Source of the DNA: Paenibacillus sp. LHD-117
Lineage (GTDB): Bacteria; Bacillota; Bacilli; Paenibacillales; Paenibacillaceae
Direction of reading: 5' to 3'
NCBI RefSeq assembly: GCF_030929555.1
Contig: NZ_JAVFVT010000002.1
Location: forward strand, 62,001 to 126,000
DNA: 64,000 nucleotides
Made by a program: the position numbers and the translations under genes
The notes under the pieces: model-generated
Seen by the model: only the letters and a program-made list of their open reading frames with translations
Told to the model about the DNA's origin: nothing
Database searches by the model: none
Part shown: one piece after another, positions 1 to 9,045 of the stretch
How positions within the stretch are numbered: position 1 is the first letter of the stretch
Layout: each line of letters starts with the position of its first letter

Positions 1-1119
1 CGTGCCGAGAATCGCGACTTCAGGGAAGTTAATGACCGGCGTGAAGAACATGCCGCCGGCGGAACCGATATTCGAAATCGAGATCGTGCTGCCTTTCAGT
101 TCGGCCGCAGTCAGCTTGCCGTCGCGTCCGCGAGCTGCAAGGTCGCGAATGGAATCGGCAACCATAAACAGGTTTTTGCGGTCTGCGTCTTCGATAACCG
201 GAACGATCAAGCCGTTGTCCGTATCCGTCGCGATACCGATATTGTAGTACTTGCGGTAGACGATCTCTTGGTTCGCTTCGTCCAGCGTCGAGTTCATGAT
301 CGGGAACTGGCGGCAAGCCGCTACGAGCGCCTTCACGATGAACGGCAAGTAAGTCAGCTTGGAGCCTTTTTTCTCCGCGTAAGGCTTGTATTTCGCGCGC
401 AGGGCTACAAGCTCGGTAACGTCCACTTCGTCCATGATCGTCACGTGAGGAGCCGTGTACACCGATTTCACCATCGCGTTCGCGATCGCTTTGCGGATGC
501 CTTTGAACGGTAAGCGCTCTTCCGGACGGTAAACCGTGCCGGATGCGGCGGCCGCTGCCGGTTTCGCTTCGCTAGCCGCTGGAGCTTCTTGCGCCGCGGC
601 TGCTGGCGCTTCAGTCGTAACGGCAGCTGCAGGAGCGCCGCCGAAGCCGTTGACGTCATCGCGCGTAATACGGCCGTTCTTACCGGTGCCGCTCACTTGC
701 GTCAGATCAACGCCCTTCTCGCGGGCGAATTTGCGAACGCTCGGAGTCGCGAGCACTTGCGCGTTTGCCGCCTTCGTTTCGGCTGGAGCAGCTGGTGCTG
801 CCGCAGCTGAAGGAGCAGGCGCCGCCTCTTCCTTCTTCTCTTCCGTTGCGGCCGGCTGAGCGCTCTCCGGAATGTCACCTTCCGCGTCGATGACCGCAAC
901 AAGATCGCCGACGTGGCAGACTTGGCCGTCCTTCACCAATACTTCAAGCACTTTGCCGTTTACCGGGCAAGGCACTTCAACGATCGCTTTGTCGTTCTGA
1001 ACTTCCATAATAATATCATCGTCGGTAACCGTAGCGCCCGGCTTAATAAGCACTTTGACGATTTCGCCTTCATGCAAGCCTTCGCCCAGCTCCGGGAATC
1101 GATATTCGAATTTAGCCAC
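1..1119 (-). CDS. pdhC: Pyruvate dehydrogenase E2, dihydrolipoamide acetyltransferase (partial)
   Basis: This is the acetyl-transferring core of the pyruvate dehydrogenase complex, which moves the acetyl group from E1 to CoA. The gene starts at a GTG with AAAGGAGG about 10 nt upstream. It leaves the window after 373 codons, so the catalytic HxxxDG end is not visible. In order there is a lipoyl domain (about residues 1-75, lipoyl-lysine motif NDKA), an Ala/Pro/Glu linker, a peripheral-subunit-binding domain (about 125-160, beginning [12 protein letters not shown]), a second Ala-rich linker, and the start of the acyltransferase domain (from about 205). It is the third gene after pdhA and pdhB, with 54 nt between pdhB and pdhC. 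A 2-oxoglutarate or branched-chain E2 is less likely given the pdhA/pdhB neighbours. Confidence 0.95.
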   Translation of the reverse strand, partial: MAKFEYRFPELGEGLHEGEIVKVLIKPGATVTDDDIIMEVQNDKAIVEVPCPVNGKVLEVLVKDGQVCHVGDLVAVIDAEGDIPESAQPAATEEKKEEAAPAPSAAAAPAAPAETKAANAQVLATPSVRKFAREKGVDLTQVSGTGKNGRITRDDVNGFGGAPAAAVTTEAPAAAAQEAPAASEAKPAAAAASGTVYRPEERLPFKGIRKAIANAMVKSVYTAPHVTIMDEVDVTELVALRAKYKPYAEKKGSKLTYLPFIVKALVAACRQFPIMNSTLDEANQEIVYRKYYNIGIATDTDNGLIVPVIEDADRKNLFMVADSIRDLAARGRDGKLTAAELKGSTISISNIGSAGGMFFTPVINFPEVAILGT

Positions 1120-1173
1120 CGATGGCAACCTCCTTTAAGTACGTATCGCAATCATTCCGAAAGGAATGAAAAT

Positions 1174-2151
1174 CTAGAAGTTCAATACTTTCTGAGCCGC
1201 GGCAACGATGCGAGCCGGAGTCGGCAGCCATGCGTCCTCGATCTGGGCGAACGGATACACCGTATCCGGACCGGATACGCGAAGCACCGGAGCTTCCAGG
1301 TGCAGAATCGCTTTTTCGTTGATTTGGGCGATGACTTCCGCCGCTACGCCGGACGTCTTCTGCGCTTCTTGCACGACGATCGCGCGGTTCGTCTTCTGGA
1401 TGGAAGCCACGATCGTGTCGATATCGAGCGGAACAAGGGAACGAAGGTCGATGATTTCGGCTTTGATGCCTTGTTTCTCGAGCTCGTCTGCCGCTTTCAC
1501 CGCCGTGTGGACCATCATGCCGTAAGCGATGATCGTGACGTCGCTGCCTTCGCGCACGACATTCGCTTTGCCGATCTCGATCGTGTATTCGCCTTCCGGA
1601 ACATCCGCTTTGAACGCGCGGTACAGGTTAAGATGCTCCATGAAGAAGACCGGATCGTTGTCGCGAATCGCCGAGATCATGAGACCTTTGGCGTCATAAG
1701 GGTTGGAAGGAATGACGACCTTGATACCGGGCGTCTGTACCGCAAGGCCTTCCAAGGAATCCGTGTGCAGCTCGGCTGCTTTTACGCCGCCGCCGAACGG
1801 CGTGCGGAATACGATCGGCGAGTTGTAGCGTCCGCCGGAACGGTAACGCATGCGCGCGGCTTGTACGAACATTTGGTCAAGCGCTTCGTAGATGAAACCG
1901 ACAAACTGGATTTCCGCGATCGGGCGGAATCCTTGAATCCCCATGCCTACCGCCATGCCCGCAATCGCGGATTCCGCAAGCGGAGTATCGAAAACGCGGT
2001 CTTCACCGAATTCTTCCTGCAATCCTTCCGTTACGCGGAATACACCGCCGACCTTACCAGCGTCCTCGCCGAAGATGAGCACGTTGGAATCACGTTTCAA
2101 TTCTACGCGCATCGCATCGCGAATCGCTTCAAGCATATTCATTTGTGCCAT
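1174..2151 (-). CDS. pdhB: Pyruvate dehydrogenase E1 component, beta subunit
   Basis: This 325-residue protein matches the usual length of the E1 beta chain, which forms the thiamine-diphosphate site together with E1 alpha. The opening [18 protein letters not shown], the segment LIFGEDAG and the [10 protein letters not shown] motif are typical of the transketolase-like pyrimidine-binding domain. The C-terminal half is the transketolase C domain ([19 protein letters not shown]). The ATG has a GGGGAGGAG ribosome site. It follows pdhA by 20 nt and is surely co-transcribed with it. Branched-chain keto acid E1 beta is similar, but the operon makes PDH the best call. Confidence 0.95.
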   Translation of the reverse strand: MAQMNMLEAIRDAMRVELKRDSNVLIFGEDAGKVGGVFRVTEGLQEEFGEDRVFDTPLAESAIAGMAVGMGIQGFRPIAEIQFVGFIYEALDQMFVQAARMRYRSGGRYNSPIVFRTPFGGGVKAAELHTDSLEGLAVQTPGIKVVIPSNPYDAKGLMISAIRDNDPVFFMEHLNLYRAFKADVPEGEYTIEIGKANVVREGSDVTIIAYGMMVHTAVKAADELEKQGIKAEIIDLRSLVPLDIDTIVASIQKTNRAIVVQEAQKTSGVAAEVIAQINEKAILHLEAPVLRVSGPDTVYPFAQIEDAWLPTPARIVAAAQKVLNF

Positions 2152-2171
2152 GTTGGTTTACTCCTCCCCTA

Positions 2172-3248
<1,077 letters not shown>

Positions 3249-3295
3249 TCACCTCAATCAAATATTTGAAAATCGGGTACCTCTGTTATAGAATT

Positions 3296-3325
3296 ATTAT
3301 AAACCTGTTTAACGAAAATGGTCAA
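3296..3325 (-). promoter_or_regulatory. Sigma-A promoter of the pdh operon
   Basis: On the minus strand TTGACC (3320-3325) is followed after 18 nt by TATAAT (3296-3301), close to the SigA consensus. It points at pdhA, leaving a leader of about 50 nt. The remaining 3326-3521 stretch up to the esterase is AT-rich and shows no further gene. Confidence 0.75.
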
Positions 3326-3521
3326 AGCAAAAAACAAAAAAACCGTTGTTTTTTCGCTCATTCGGGCTTTTCTGTTAAGAAATTGTATATGCTACAGAAT
3401 CTATTATCGACTATAACAGCATAATACAACTGCTTGACTATGGACGCTAGTCCTACGTTACCTTACTATTGTTTGCCCACAATGGCTGTATTCCATTCCA
3501 TTTATAGAGGAGTTTTCAAGC

Positions 3522-4259
3522 ATGACGGACGATCGTTATTTGAAAAGAACGATTTTGAAAGAATCGGTTCAGAGCAGCTACCTGCCCGAAGGCGAGCGCC
3601 ATCTGCGCATTTTCCTCCCTCCGGGCTACAACGAACTGCTTAGTTACCCTGTCGTATATTGTCAAGACGGCGAGGATTTTTTCAATTTCGGACGCGTAGC
3701 CACGACGGCGACACGCTTAATTTTGGACGAGGGACTCGAGCCCTTCATAATCGTAGGGGTGGACGTCGACAAAAAACACCGCACGGAAGAATATGCCCCT
3801 GACGGCGCGCGCCATGCGGCCTACCTTCGTTTCTTCGCGGAAGAGCTTCTCCCTCATGTCGAAGGACGATACCCCGTCCGGACGGAGCCGGAGGATCGCC
3901 TTCTTGCCGGCGATTCGTTAGGTGGCACGATCTCCCTCCATCTTGCGCTCGAATATCCGCAGCTTTTCACGCGGGTCATGTCGCTCTCCGGAGCCTTCTA
4001 CGCGAGCTCTCAAGCGCTGATGGGCCATCATCACGATCTGGATTGGCTCTCGATTTACATGATTGTCGGCTTGCAGGAGACCGATTACGAAACCGACCGG
4101 GGCGTATTCGATTTTGTCGCGCTCAACCGGAACGCCAAGGCGCTGCTCGAGCATAAAGGCGCGCACATTTTCTACGAGGAGAAGGACGGCAAACATCAGT
4201 GGGGGTTCTGGCAGCAGGAGATTCCGGCGGCGCTGAGTTATTTTATTGAGGTCGAGTGA
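3522..4259 (+). CDS. Alpha/beta hydrolase, putative esterase family (PF00756 type)
   Basis: This 245-residue protein looks like the enterochelin-esterase/S-formylglutathione-hydrolase type of alpha/beta hydrolase. Visible marks are the early FLPPGYNE and VVYCQDGEDFF, the nucleophile elbow GDSLGG with its Ser near residue 130, and a late Asp-Gly-Lys-His (DGKHQWGFW) that would supply the catalytic His. It has no signal peptide, so it is probably cytoplasmic. The ATG has AGAGGAG 9 nt upstream. It stands alone, divergent from pdhA, and is followed by its own terminator. The substrate cannot be told from sequence. Confidence 0.8.
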   Translation: MTDDRYLKRTILKESVQSSYLPEGERHLRIFLPPGYNELLSYPVVYCQDGEDFFNFGRVATTATRLILDEGLEPFIIVGVDVDKKHRTEEYAPDGARHAAYLRFFAEELLPHVEGRYPVRTEPEDRLLAGDSLGGTISLHLALEYPQLFTRVMSLSGAFYASSQALMGHHHDLDWLSIYMIVGLQETDYETDRGVFDFVALNRNAKALLEHKGAHIFYEEKDGKHQWGFWQQEIPAALSYFIEVE

Positions 4260-4263
4260 AGCT

Positions 4264-4296
4264 GCTCCGGAGCGATGGCTTCGGAGCCGATTTTTT
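4264..4296 (+). terminator. Intrinsic terminator after the esterase
   Basis: The inverted repeat GCTCCG (4264-4269) / CGGAGC (4282-4287) is followed by CG and six T at 4291-4296. It lies 4 nt after the esterase stop codon on the same strand. Confidence 0.55.
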
Positions 4297-4450
4297 GGAT
4301 GGCGGGGTTCGCGGTTGCGGATGGGGGAGGGGCTGCGGCCGCTGTTAAACCTTGTATTCCTCTCATTACACGCAAGGTGGGAATACAACGTTTAAAGGCG
4401 GACGTAAACTCCTGCGCCCCTCCCCCTTCCTCCACCGCTTACCGCCATCC
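4297..4450. repeat. Nested inverted-repeat element in a gene-free gap
   Basis: Three pairs of complementary arms are nested around one centre: 4297-4305 with 4442-4450 (9 bp), 4323-4333 with 4416-4426 (11 bp, GGGGGAGGGGC type), and 4345-4360 with 4380-4395 (16 positions with a single C-C mismatch). The unpaired segments between arms are of similar size on the two sides (17/15 and 11/20 nt). No coding region fits. It may be a structured RNA or a MITE/REP-like repeat. It lies between the convergent esterase and phosphatase genes. Confidence 0.6.
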
Positions 4451-4464
4451 GTAAACGGATGCCG

Positions 4465-4495
4465 AACACCCACGCTGCGGAGCAGCGTGGGTGTT
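4465..4495. repeat. Perfect 14-bp hairpin without T-tract
   Basis: AACACCCACGCTGC at 4465-4478 pairs perfectly with 4482-4495 around a 3-nt loop. Neither strand has a T-tract next to it, so an intrinsic terminator is not obvious. It lies between the convergent genes ending at 4259 and 4593. The rest of 4496-4592 is AT-rich and nothing else is seen there. Confidence 0.6.
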
Positions 4496-4592
4496 GTAAG
4501 CGGAACATATATTCTCGATTATCTTACGCGTATCTCAATTAATTATGAACCCTCACAATATCCCGATTATCAATACGCTGGTAACCTGCTGA

Positions 4593-5072
4593 CTATAGTT
4601 CCTCTTTAACCTTCTGGAGCAGAACCTTGCATCCCGCTTCCACGAGCTCATAGACATGGTCGAAGTTGCCGCTGTAGTAAGGGTCGGGCACGTCCGCGAT
4701 GCCGCGCTCCGGCAGCAGCTCCATGAAAGTGAACAATTTGGAGCGTTCGTTCGAGCCCTCGCCGAACACTTCGGAAGCGTCCTTCAGATTTTTGGAATCC
4801 ATGCAGACGATATAAGTGAACCGATCGAAGTCCGCGCCGTTCACGAGGCGGGCCTTCATCCCATCATACCGGATGCCATGGCGATCCAGCACGCCGCGCG
4901 TGCCTTCATGCGGCGGATGGCCGAGATGCCAGTCTCCCGTTCCGGCGGAATCGATCTCGATACGGTCCGACAACCCCTCCTGCCGAACCAAATGCCGCAT
5001 GACGGCTTCGGCCATCGGCGAACGGCAGATGTTGCCCAGACATACGAATAATACGCTAGCTTTTGCGCTCAT
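4593..5072 (-). CDS. Low-molecular-weight protein-tyrosine phosphatase
   Basis: This 159-residue cytoplasmic phosphatase dephosphorylates phosphotyrosine (or arginine-phosphate) proteins. The P-loop CLGNICRSP (Cys11, Arg17) near the N-terminus and the acid loop VPDPYY near the C-terminus are both present. The start was set at the ATG at 5072, because the open frame further upstream overlaps the preceding gene out of frame and the P-loop normally sits within the first 20 residues. The stop codon of the upstream channel gene is only 2 nt before this ATG, so the two are translationally coupled. It could be an YwlE-like arginine phosphatase; the residues visible do not decide. Confidence 0.9.
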   Translation of the reverse strand: MSAKASVLFVCLGNICRSPMAEAVMRHLVRQEGLSDRIEIDSAGTGDWHLGHPPHEGTRGVLDRHGIRYDGMKARLVNGADFDRFTYIVCMDSKNLKDASEVFGEGSNERSKLFTFMELLPERGIADVPDPYYSGNFDHVYELVEAGCKVLLQKVKEEL

Positions 5073-5074
5073 CG

Positions 5075-5743
5075 TTATTCCAACTCTTTCTTCATTAGTT
5101 TCTTGTTCCGTTCGGCCGCCGTAGCGGACGCGGCGAATGCTCCCTTGAGCGAACGGCGCGGCAAGCTCCATTTGTAATAGACGGACATCATGCGGAACGC
5201 GATGATGATTACGAACAAAATTAACAGTTCCAAAGTCGATTGGAACCAGCCTAGTCCGATGCACAAGCCGCCAAGCATCGCCCACACCGCGTAAATTTCG
5301 TCTTTGAGCACGAGAGGTTTCCGTCCCGCAAGGACGTCGCGGATAATGCCGCCCCCGATTCCCGTCAGCATGGCCGCTACCAGCACGGCGCTTAGCGGAT
5401 GACCCATCTGGGTCGCGTACAGCGCGCCTTGAATGGCGAATGCCGATAGACCGATCGCATCGAAGAACGCTTCGCTTCTTCTCCAGCGCAGAATCCAGCG
5501 GACCGGCAGGATGAACGCGATGGTCATGGAGATGATTGCGACCTTAAACAAATAACCTTGGCTCCATAATGTCGTGACCGGCATGCCGATCAGCAAATTC
5601 CGAACGACCCCGCCGCCGAAAGCCGTAACGAGACCGAGCACGTAAACGCCTAAGATGTCATATTCCTCTTCCATCGCGACAACCGCGCCGCTGACCGCGA
5701 AGGCAATCGTTCCTATCAAGCTGAAGATGCTAAAAATATCCAT
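5075..5743 (-). CDS. Trimeric intracellular cation (TRIC) channel family membrane protein (UPF0126)
   Basis: This 222-residue integral membrane protein of the TRIC/YadS family is a predicted monovalent cation channel. Two homologous halves are visible, each with the glycine-rich hinge GGG-(V/I)-(V/I)-R-(N/D): GGGVVRNLL in the first and GGGIIRDVL in the second, with about seven hydrophobic helices in total. The ATG at 5743 (MDIFSIFSLIGTIAFA) is preferred over the longer frame from 5785, because the extra 14 residues are polar and family members begin directly with the first helix. It is followed within 2 nt by the tyrosine phosphatase. Confidence 0.88.
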   Translation of the reverse strand: MDIFSIFSLIGTIAFAVSGAVVAMEEEYDILGVYVLGLVTAFGGGVVRNLLIGMPVTTLWSQGYLFKVAIISMTIAFILPVRWILRWRRSEAFFDAIGLSAFAIQGALYATQMGHPLSAVLVAAMLTGIGGGIIRDVLAGRKPLVLKDEIYAVWAMLGGLCIGLGWFQSTLELLILFVIIIAFRMMSVYYKWSLPRRSLKGAFAASATAAERNKKLMKKELE

Positions 5744-5960
5744 GCTCACCGCACCTAATCCCCGCTTCCCGTTCGTTGTAGGCAACCCAAGTGCCCTATG
5801 TCCTTTCCCATTTTAGCGCCGTCGCACCCTATTCCGCAATGACAAATTTCGCCCTATTTCGCATTGCCCTATCCTGTCCGGAGACGCTATACTGATTAAC
5901 ATCCGATAATGATGAACGGCCTTGATCTCGAGCTTGGCCGGCGAAAGGATGATCAGGCAC

Positions 5961-6599
5961 ATGAATAATCGCATCGTCATATGCTCGGGCGGACAGCTCG
6001 GCGAATGGGCGTTGCCCTATTTAAAAGTAGGCGATCTATTTATCGGCGCGGACAGCGGCGCTCGATTTCTGGTCGAGCATGGCATCCGTCCAGATATCGC
6101 GATCGGGGATTTCGATTCCGTAACCCCGGAACAACTCGGACGCATACGGGAGAGCAGCGGGCGTACGATCGAATGCGATCCCATCGACAAAAATTTTACA
6201 GACACCGAAATGGCTTTCCGCCTCGCGCTCGACCTGAAGCCCGCGAGCATCCTGCTGCTTGGCGCGCTCGGTACGCGATTCGACCATTCGCTGGCCAACG
6301 TGCACCTGCTTGCGCTGGCGGACGCTAACGGAATCCAAGCGACCATCGTCGACGAGACGAACCGAATTACGGCCATTTCCAAGGACAGCATGATCGAACG
6401 CCATGACCACCCGCAAGTTTCGCTGCTGCCGCTTACGAGTGCGGTAACCGGCATTACGCTTGACGGCTTCCAGTATCCGCTACATGATGCAACGCTTCAA
6501 ATCGGCCAATCGCTTGGCATCAGCAACGTATTATTAGGGAACACGGGAACGATACGCGTGAAGGAAGGCCGATTGCTCGTCATTCAAAGCCGGGATTAA
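5961..6599 (+). CDS. thiN: Thiamine pyrophosphokinase
   Basis: This enzyme transfers pyrophosphate from ATP to thiamine, giving thiamine diphosphate, which among other enzymes serves the pdhA/pdhB dehydrogenase in this window. The 212-residue protein shows the family motifs GADSGARFL, IGDFDSV and LLGALGTRFDHSLANVHLL. Its C-terminal thiamine-binding beta domain includes GNTGTIRVKEGRLLVIQ. The ATG at 5961 was chosen because MNNRIVICSGG is the usual beginning. No thiamine riboswitch is visible upstream. Its last codons overlap the convergent MutS2-like gene by 4 bp. In related genomes thiN usually follows rpe and rsgA; that linkage is absent here. Confidence 0.92.
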   Translation: MNNRIVICSGGQLGEWALPYLKVGDLFIGADSGARFLVEHGIRPDIAIGDFDSVTPEQLGRIRESSGRTIECDPIDKNFTDTEMAFRLALDLKPASILLLGALGTRFDHSLANVHLLALADANGIQATIVDETNRITAISKDSMIERHDHPQVSLLPLTSAVTGITLDGFQYPLHDATLQIGQSLGISNVLLGNTGTIRVKEGRLLVIQSRD

Positions 6600-8602
6600 A
6601 ATTGATCCTCCGGCTTAATGACGATCTCGACGCCTTCCGCATGTTTGCGGTTCATGAGATGGCGCGCCTTGCGGTTCTCCTTGGATTCGAACACGATATC
6701 GAGATCGTACGTTTCCCCCGGATATAGTTTCTCCTTTGCGATATAGGGTTTTAGCCGCTTATGGTTAAAAACGAGCTTCTCCCCCTTCACCTGTACGATC
6801 AGATTTCCCCGCTCATCGGCTTCGCGGAAGACGACACCTGCCCGCTTCAACGGATAAATCCATACCGCGTCGCCTTTTACGTATCCGCGTTTTTTGGCTG
6901 GGGATACGGGACCGGCAAGTTCGCCGCCATGATCCGAAGCCGGAAGGACAGCTCCTCCGTGCTTGTTCTCGCGGTTCGCTTCAGTTTTTTTGTTATTGAT
7001 TTCACCGCGCAGGACCTCTAGATCCGTCCGAGCCTCACTTGGATCAGGCACTTCCACGTAGGCAGCATTTCTCTCCCCTTTGCGCTGCAGCAGCTCTTCC
7101 GCCCTCATCATGACGCCTTCCGGCAGCCCGAATCGGCGGGCGATGGCGAACGCATGGCTGTCCCCCGCTTCCCCGATCTCTAGCCGGTACAAAGGCCGCA
7201 GCGTCTCCGGATCGAACGCCATTCTGCCGTTCTGGCATCCTTCCGTGCGCGACGCGAACGTTTTGATCTCGTTAAAATGGGTCGTGCCCGCTACCTTTGC
7301 GCCTTGGCGCTTCAACTGCTCGAGCACTGCGATCGACAGCGCGATGCCTTCGGACGGATCGGTGCCGGCGGCTAGCTCATCCAAGAGCAGCAACGATTTG
7401 CCGCTGGCGTATTTCAGCATGTCTTTGAGCACCGAAATATGGGACGAGAAGGTACTTAGCGATTGTTCCAGACTTTGGCCGTCGCCGACATCCGCTTCGA
7501 TATGCGCGAATAACCCCAGCTCGCTATCCGGCTCGGCCGGGACGAGAAGCCCGCATTGGTTCATGATCGTCAATAGGCCGATCGTTTTGAGCGTGACCGT
7601 TTTCCCTCCTGTATTTGGACCCGTGATCATCAGTTGGTTCCAAGCGATGCCGAGCTCGACAACCAGCGGTACACATTCGCGCCCGAGCAACGGATGCCTG
7701 GCGCCGCGAAGCGAGACGATCGGCTTGTCGGATAAACCGATCCGCCGGCCTCCGCAGCTTCTGGCATACTTGGCCCTGGCGACGATAAAGTCGAAGATGG
7801 CCATCGCCTGCACGTTCGTCTTCAGCTCGGAGGAGTAGGCTTCCGCTTGATCCGACAGCCTCGACAGCACGACGGTCCGCTCCCGCTCCTCCGCAGCTTT
7901 CCACTGATGCAGCTCCAGCTGCAGCTCCGCCACCTCAAGCGGTTCGATGAATAACGTCTGACCGCTGGCGGATTCGTCCAGCACCGTGCCCGGCACATTT
8001 TTGCGAAGCTCCCGCTTGACCGACAGTACGAACCTGCCGCTGCGCCTGCTGATGACGGATTCCTGCAGGCTGCTCTTGTATTTGCCCATCGCACCAGCCA
8101 TCCGTTTCTGGATATTGTCCTCCACGGCATAGGTCTGCCTGCGAATGTAAGCTAGATCCGGGCTTGCTTCGTCCGTCAGGCTACCGTACCGGATCGATCG
8201 GTGAAGCTCTTCGCGCAGCTCCGGGCAGTCGTACATGGAGTCCGCGTATCCCGCGATCGTCGGCGCATGCTGCCGCTTCGCGTTCATGTACTTCTTCATC
8301 TGTGCAACAGACGTCAGCCACACGCCGAGCTGTTCCAGCTCCTGCTCCATATAGATTCTCCCTTTGCCGAGCAGCGAGAGGAACACGTCGATGCCTTCCA
8401 TTGCGGACAAGGGGATGCTCGCTCCGGCGGCGAGCAACTCGGACGCTTCCTCCGTTTCCTGCAGCCAAGCCGCAACGCGGGCATATTCTTGGCTAGGCGC
8501 CATGGCTTCCGCAAGCTTGAGTCCGGCCGGCGACACCGTCATGGTGGCTACCTGCTCTTTTACTTTATGAAATTCCAGTTTTCTAAAGGTTTGTTCGTTC
8601 AC
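6596..8602 (-). CDS. MutS2-like DNA-binding ATPase lacking the Smr nuclease domain
   Basis: This 668-residue MutS-family protein has the MutS2 core/lever/clamp helices (about 1-300), Walker A GPNTGGKT (328-335), signature SLSTFSSHI, Walker B LLLLDELAAGTDPSEG and the His switch TTHFNEIK. MutS2 proteins are about 780 residues and end in an Smr endonuclease domain. Here the chain ends shortly after a KOW-like beta segment (VKGDAVWIYPL), and no Smr core is visible. It therefore belongs to the shorter paralogous group rather than being the housekeeping MutS2. It starts at GTG with AAAGGAG 9 nt upstream. An intrinsic terminator lies about 20 nt upstream of that RBS on the same strand, which suggests attenuation or readthrough control. 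Confidence 0.85.
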   Translation of the reverse strand: MNEQTFRKLEFHKVKEQVATMTVSPAGLKLAEAMAPSQEYARVAAWLQETEEASELLAAGASIPLSAMEGIDVFLSLLGKGRIYMEQELEQLGVWLTSVAQMKKYMNAKRQHAPTIAGYADSMYDCPELREELHRSIRYGSLTDEASPDLAYIRRQTYAVEDNIQKRMAGAMGKYKSSLQESVISRRSGRFVLSVKRELRKNVPGTVLDESASGQTLFIEPLEVAELQLELHQWKAAEERERTVVLSRLSDQAEAYSSELKTNVQAMAIFDFIVARAKYARSCGGRRIGLSDKPIVSLRGARHPLLGRECVPLVVELGIAWNQLMITGPNTGGKTVTLKTIGLLTIMNQCGLLVPAEPDSELGLFAHIEADVGDGQSLEQSLSTFSSHISVLKDMLKYASGKSLLLLDELAAGTDPSEGIALSIAVLEQLKRQGAKVAGTTHFNEIKTFASRTEGCQNGRMAFDPETLRPLYRLEIGEAGDSHAFAIARRFGLPEGVMMRAEELLQRKGERNAAYVEVPDPSEARTDLEVLRGEINNKKTEANRENKHGGAVLPASDHGGELAGPVSPAKKRGYVKGDAVWIYPLKRAGVVFREADERGNLIVQVKGEKLVFNHKRLKPYIAKEKLYPGETYDLDIVFESKENRKARHLMNRKHAEGVEIVIKPEDQF

Positions 8603-8621
8603 GTTTCAACAGCTCCTTTGG

Positions 8622-8676
8622 TCATAAAAAATAAAAAAGACAGGAACAGAACGCGGGCGCGTTCCGTTCCTGTCCT
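8622..8676 (-). terminator. Intrinsic terminator just upstream of the MutS2-like gene
   Basis: On the minus strand GACAGGAAC (8668-8676) pairs with GTTCCTGTC (8639-8647), enclosing a GC-rich inner hairpin, and is followed by a long T-rich run at 8622-8638. It lies in the leader of the MutS2-like gene, whose GTG is at 8602. It either stops transcripts arriving from the right or acts as an attenuator. The opposite strand has no T-tract, so the direction is clear. Confidence 0.75.
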
Positions 8677-8778
8677 TATGGGGCGGCAAGTCTGACGTCA
8701 TTTTTTCATGCGCCGCTAGTGGATATCCCTTCTGTCTCGTCGACGAGGAAACGGGAAATCCATTACAAAAATCGGGCA

Positions 8779-8807
8779 TAAAAAAACCGTGCTGCAAAGA
8801 GCACGGT
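8779..8807 (-). terminator. Intrinsic terminator of the small RNA
   Basis: On the minus strand ACCGTGCT (8800-8807) and AGCACGGT (8786-8793) form an 8-bp stem with a 6-nt loop, followed by eight T at 8779-8786. Confidence 0.85.
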
Positions 8808-9010
8808 GATCAGACTGTTCTCCCTTAGGTAAACAGACGGAAATCCACATGTTCTCAACTCTAGGAATCAGACGACGAAATAGAACCACAACAAGCCGTT
8901 CTTCAAAAGAACGCGCCGCATGGCCGTATACCGCAATCCGAATATGATCCTGTTTAAGAGTTAAGAACACCGGCAAACATTAAAATTTCCCCTTCCGAAT
9001 ACCAAAAACT
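8780..9010 (-). ncRNA. Probable structured small RNA with own promoter and terminator (6S-like rod shape)
   Basis: A strong promoter at 9017-9045 and an intrinsic terminator at 8779-8807 delimit a transcript of about 230 nt that holds no credible gene. On the minus strand GTTCTTAACTCT (8957-8968) pairs with AGAGTTGAGAAC (8851-8862) with one G-U. Inside, 8945-8951 pairs with 8863-8870 with one bulge, and CGTTCTT-TTG-AAGAACG (8897-8913) forms an apical hairpin. A long irregular rod with an open middle is the general shape of 6S RNA, a known regulator of sigma-A RNA polymerase. I do not recognise conserved 6S residues, so the family is only a suggestion. Confidence 0.6.
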
Positions 9011-9016
9011 AATCTT

Positions 9017-9045
9017 ATCTTACTAAACGCTTCCTTATCCGTCAA
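9017..9045 (-). promoter_or_regulatory. Strong sigma-A promoter driving the small RNA
   Basis: On the minus strand TTGACG (9040-9045) and TAAGAT (9017-9022) are separated by exactly 17 nt. The -35 box overlaps the stop codon of the amidohydrolase gene, so this is a separate transcription start rather than the tail of that gene. Confidence 0.8.

Noticed and set aside
913-1173. Possible extra small gene between pdhB and pdhC
   Set aside because: The space is only 54 nt between the true pdhB stop and pdhC start; the frames seen are shadows.
8603-8780. T-box riboswitch upstream of the MutS2-like gene
   Set aside because: The hairpin and T-run fit a leader, but the conserved T-box sequence (TGGNACCGCG type) is not present and the gene is not an amino-acid gene.
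8716-8976. 86-codon minus-strand frame over the small RNA
   Set aside because: It starts at a TTG without a ribosome site and runs through a strong intrinsic terminator, so the region is better explained as noncoding RNA.
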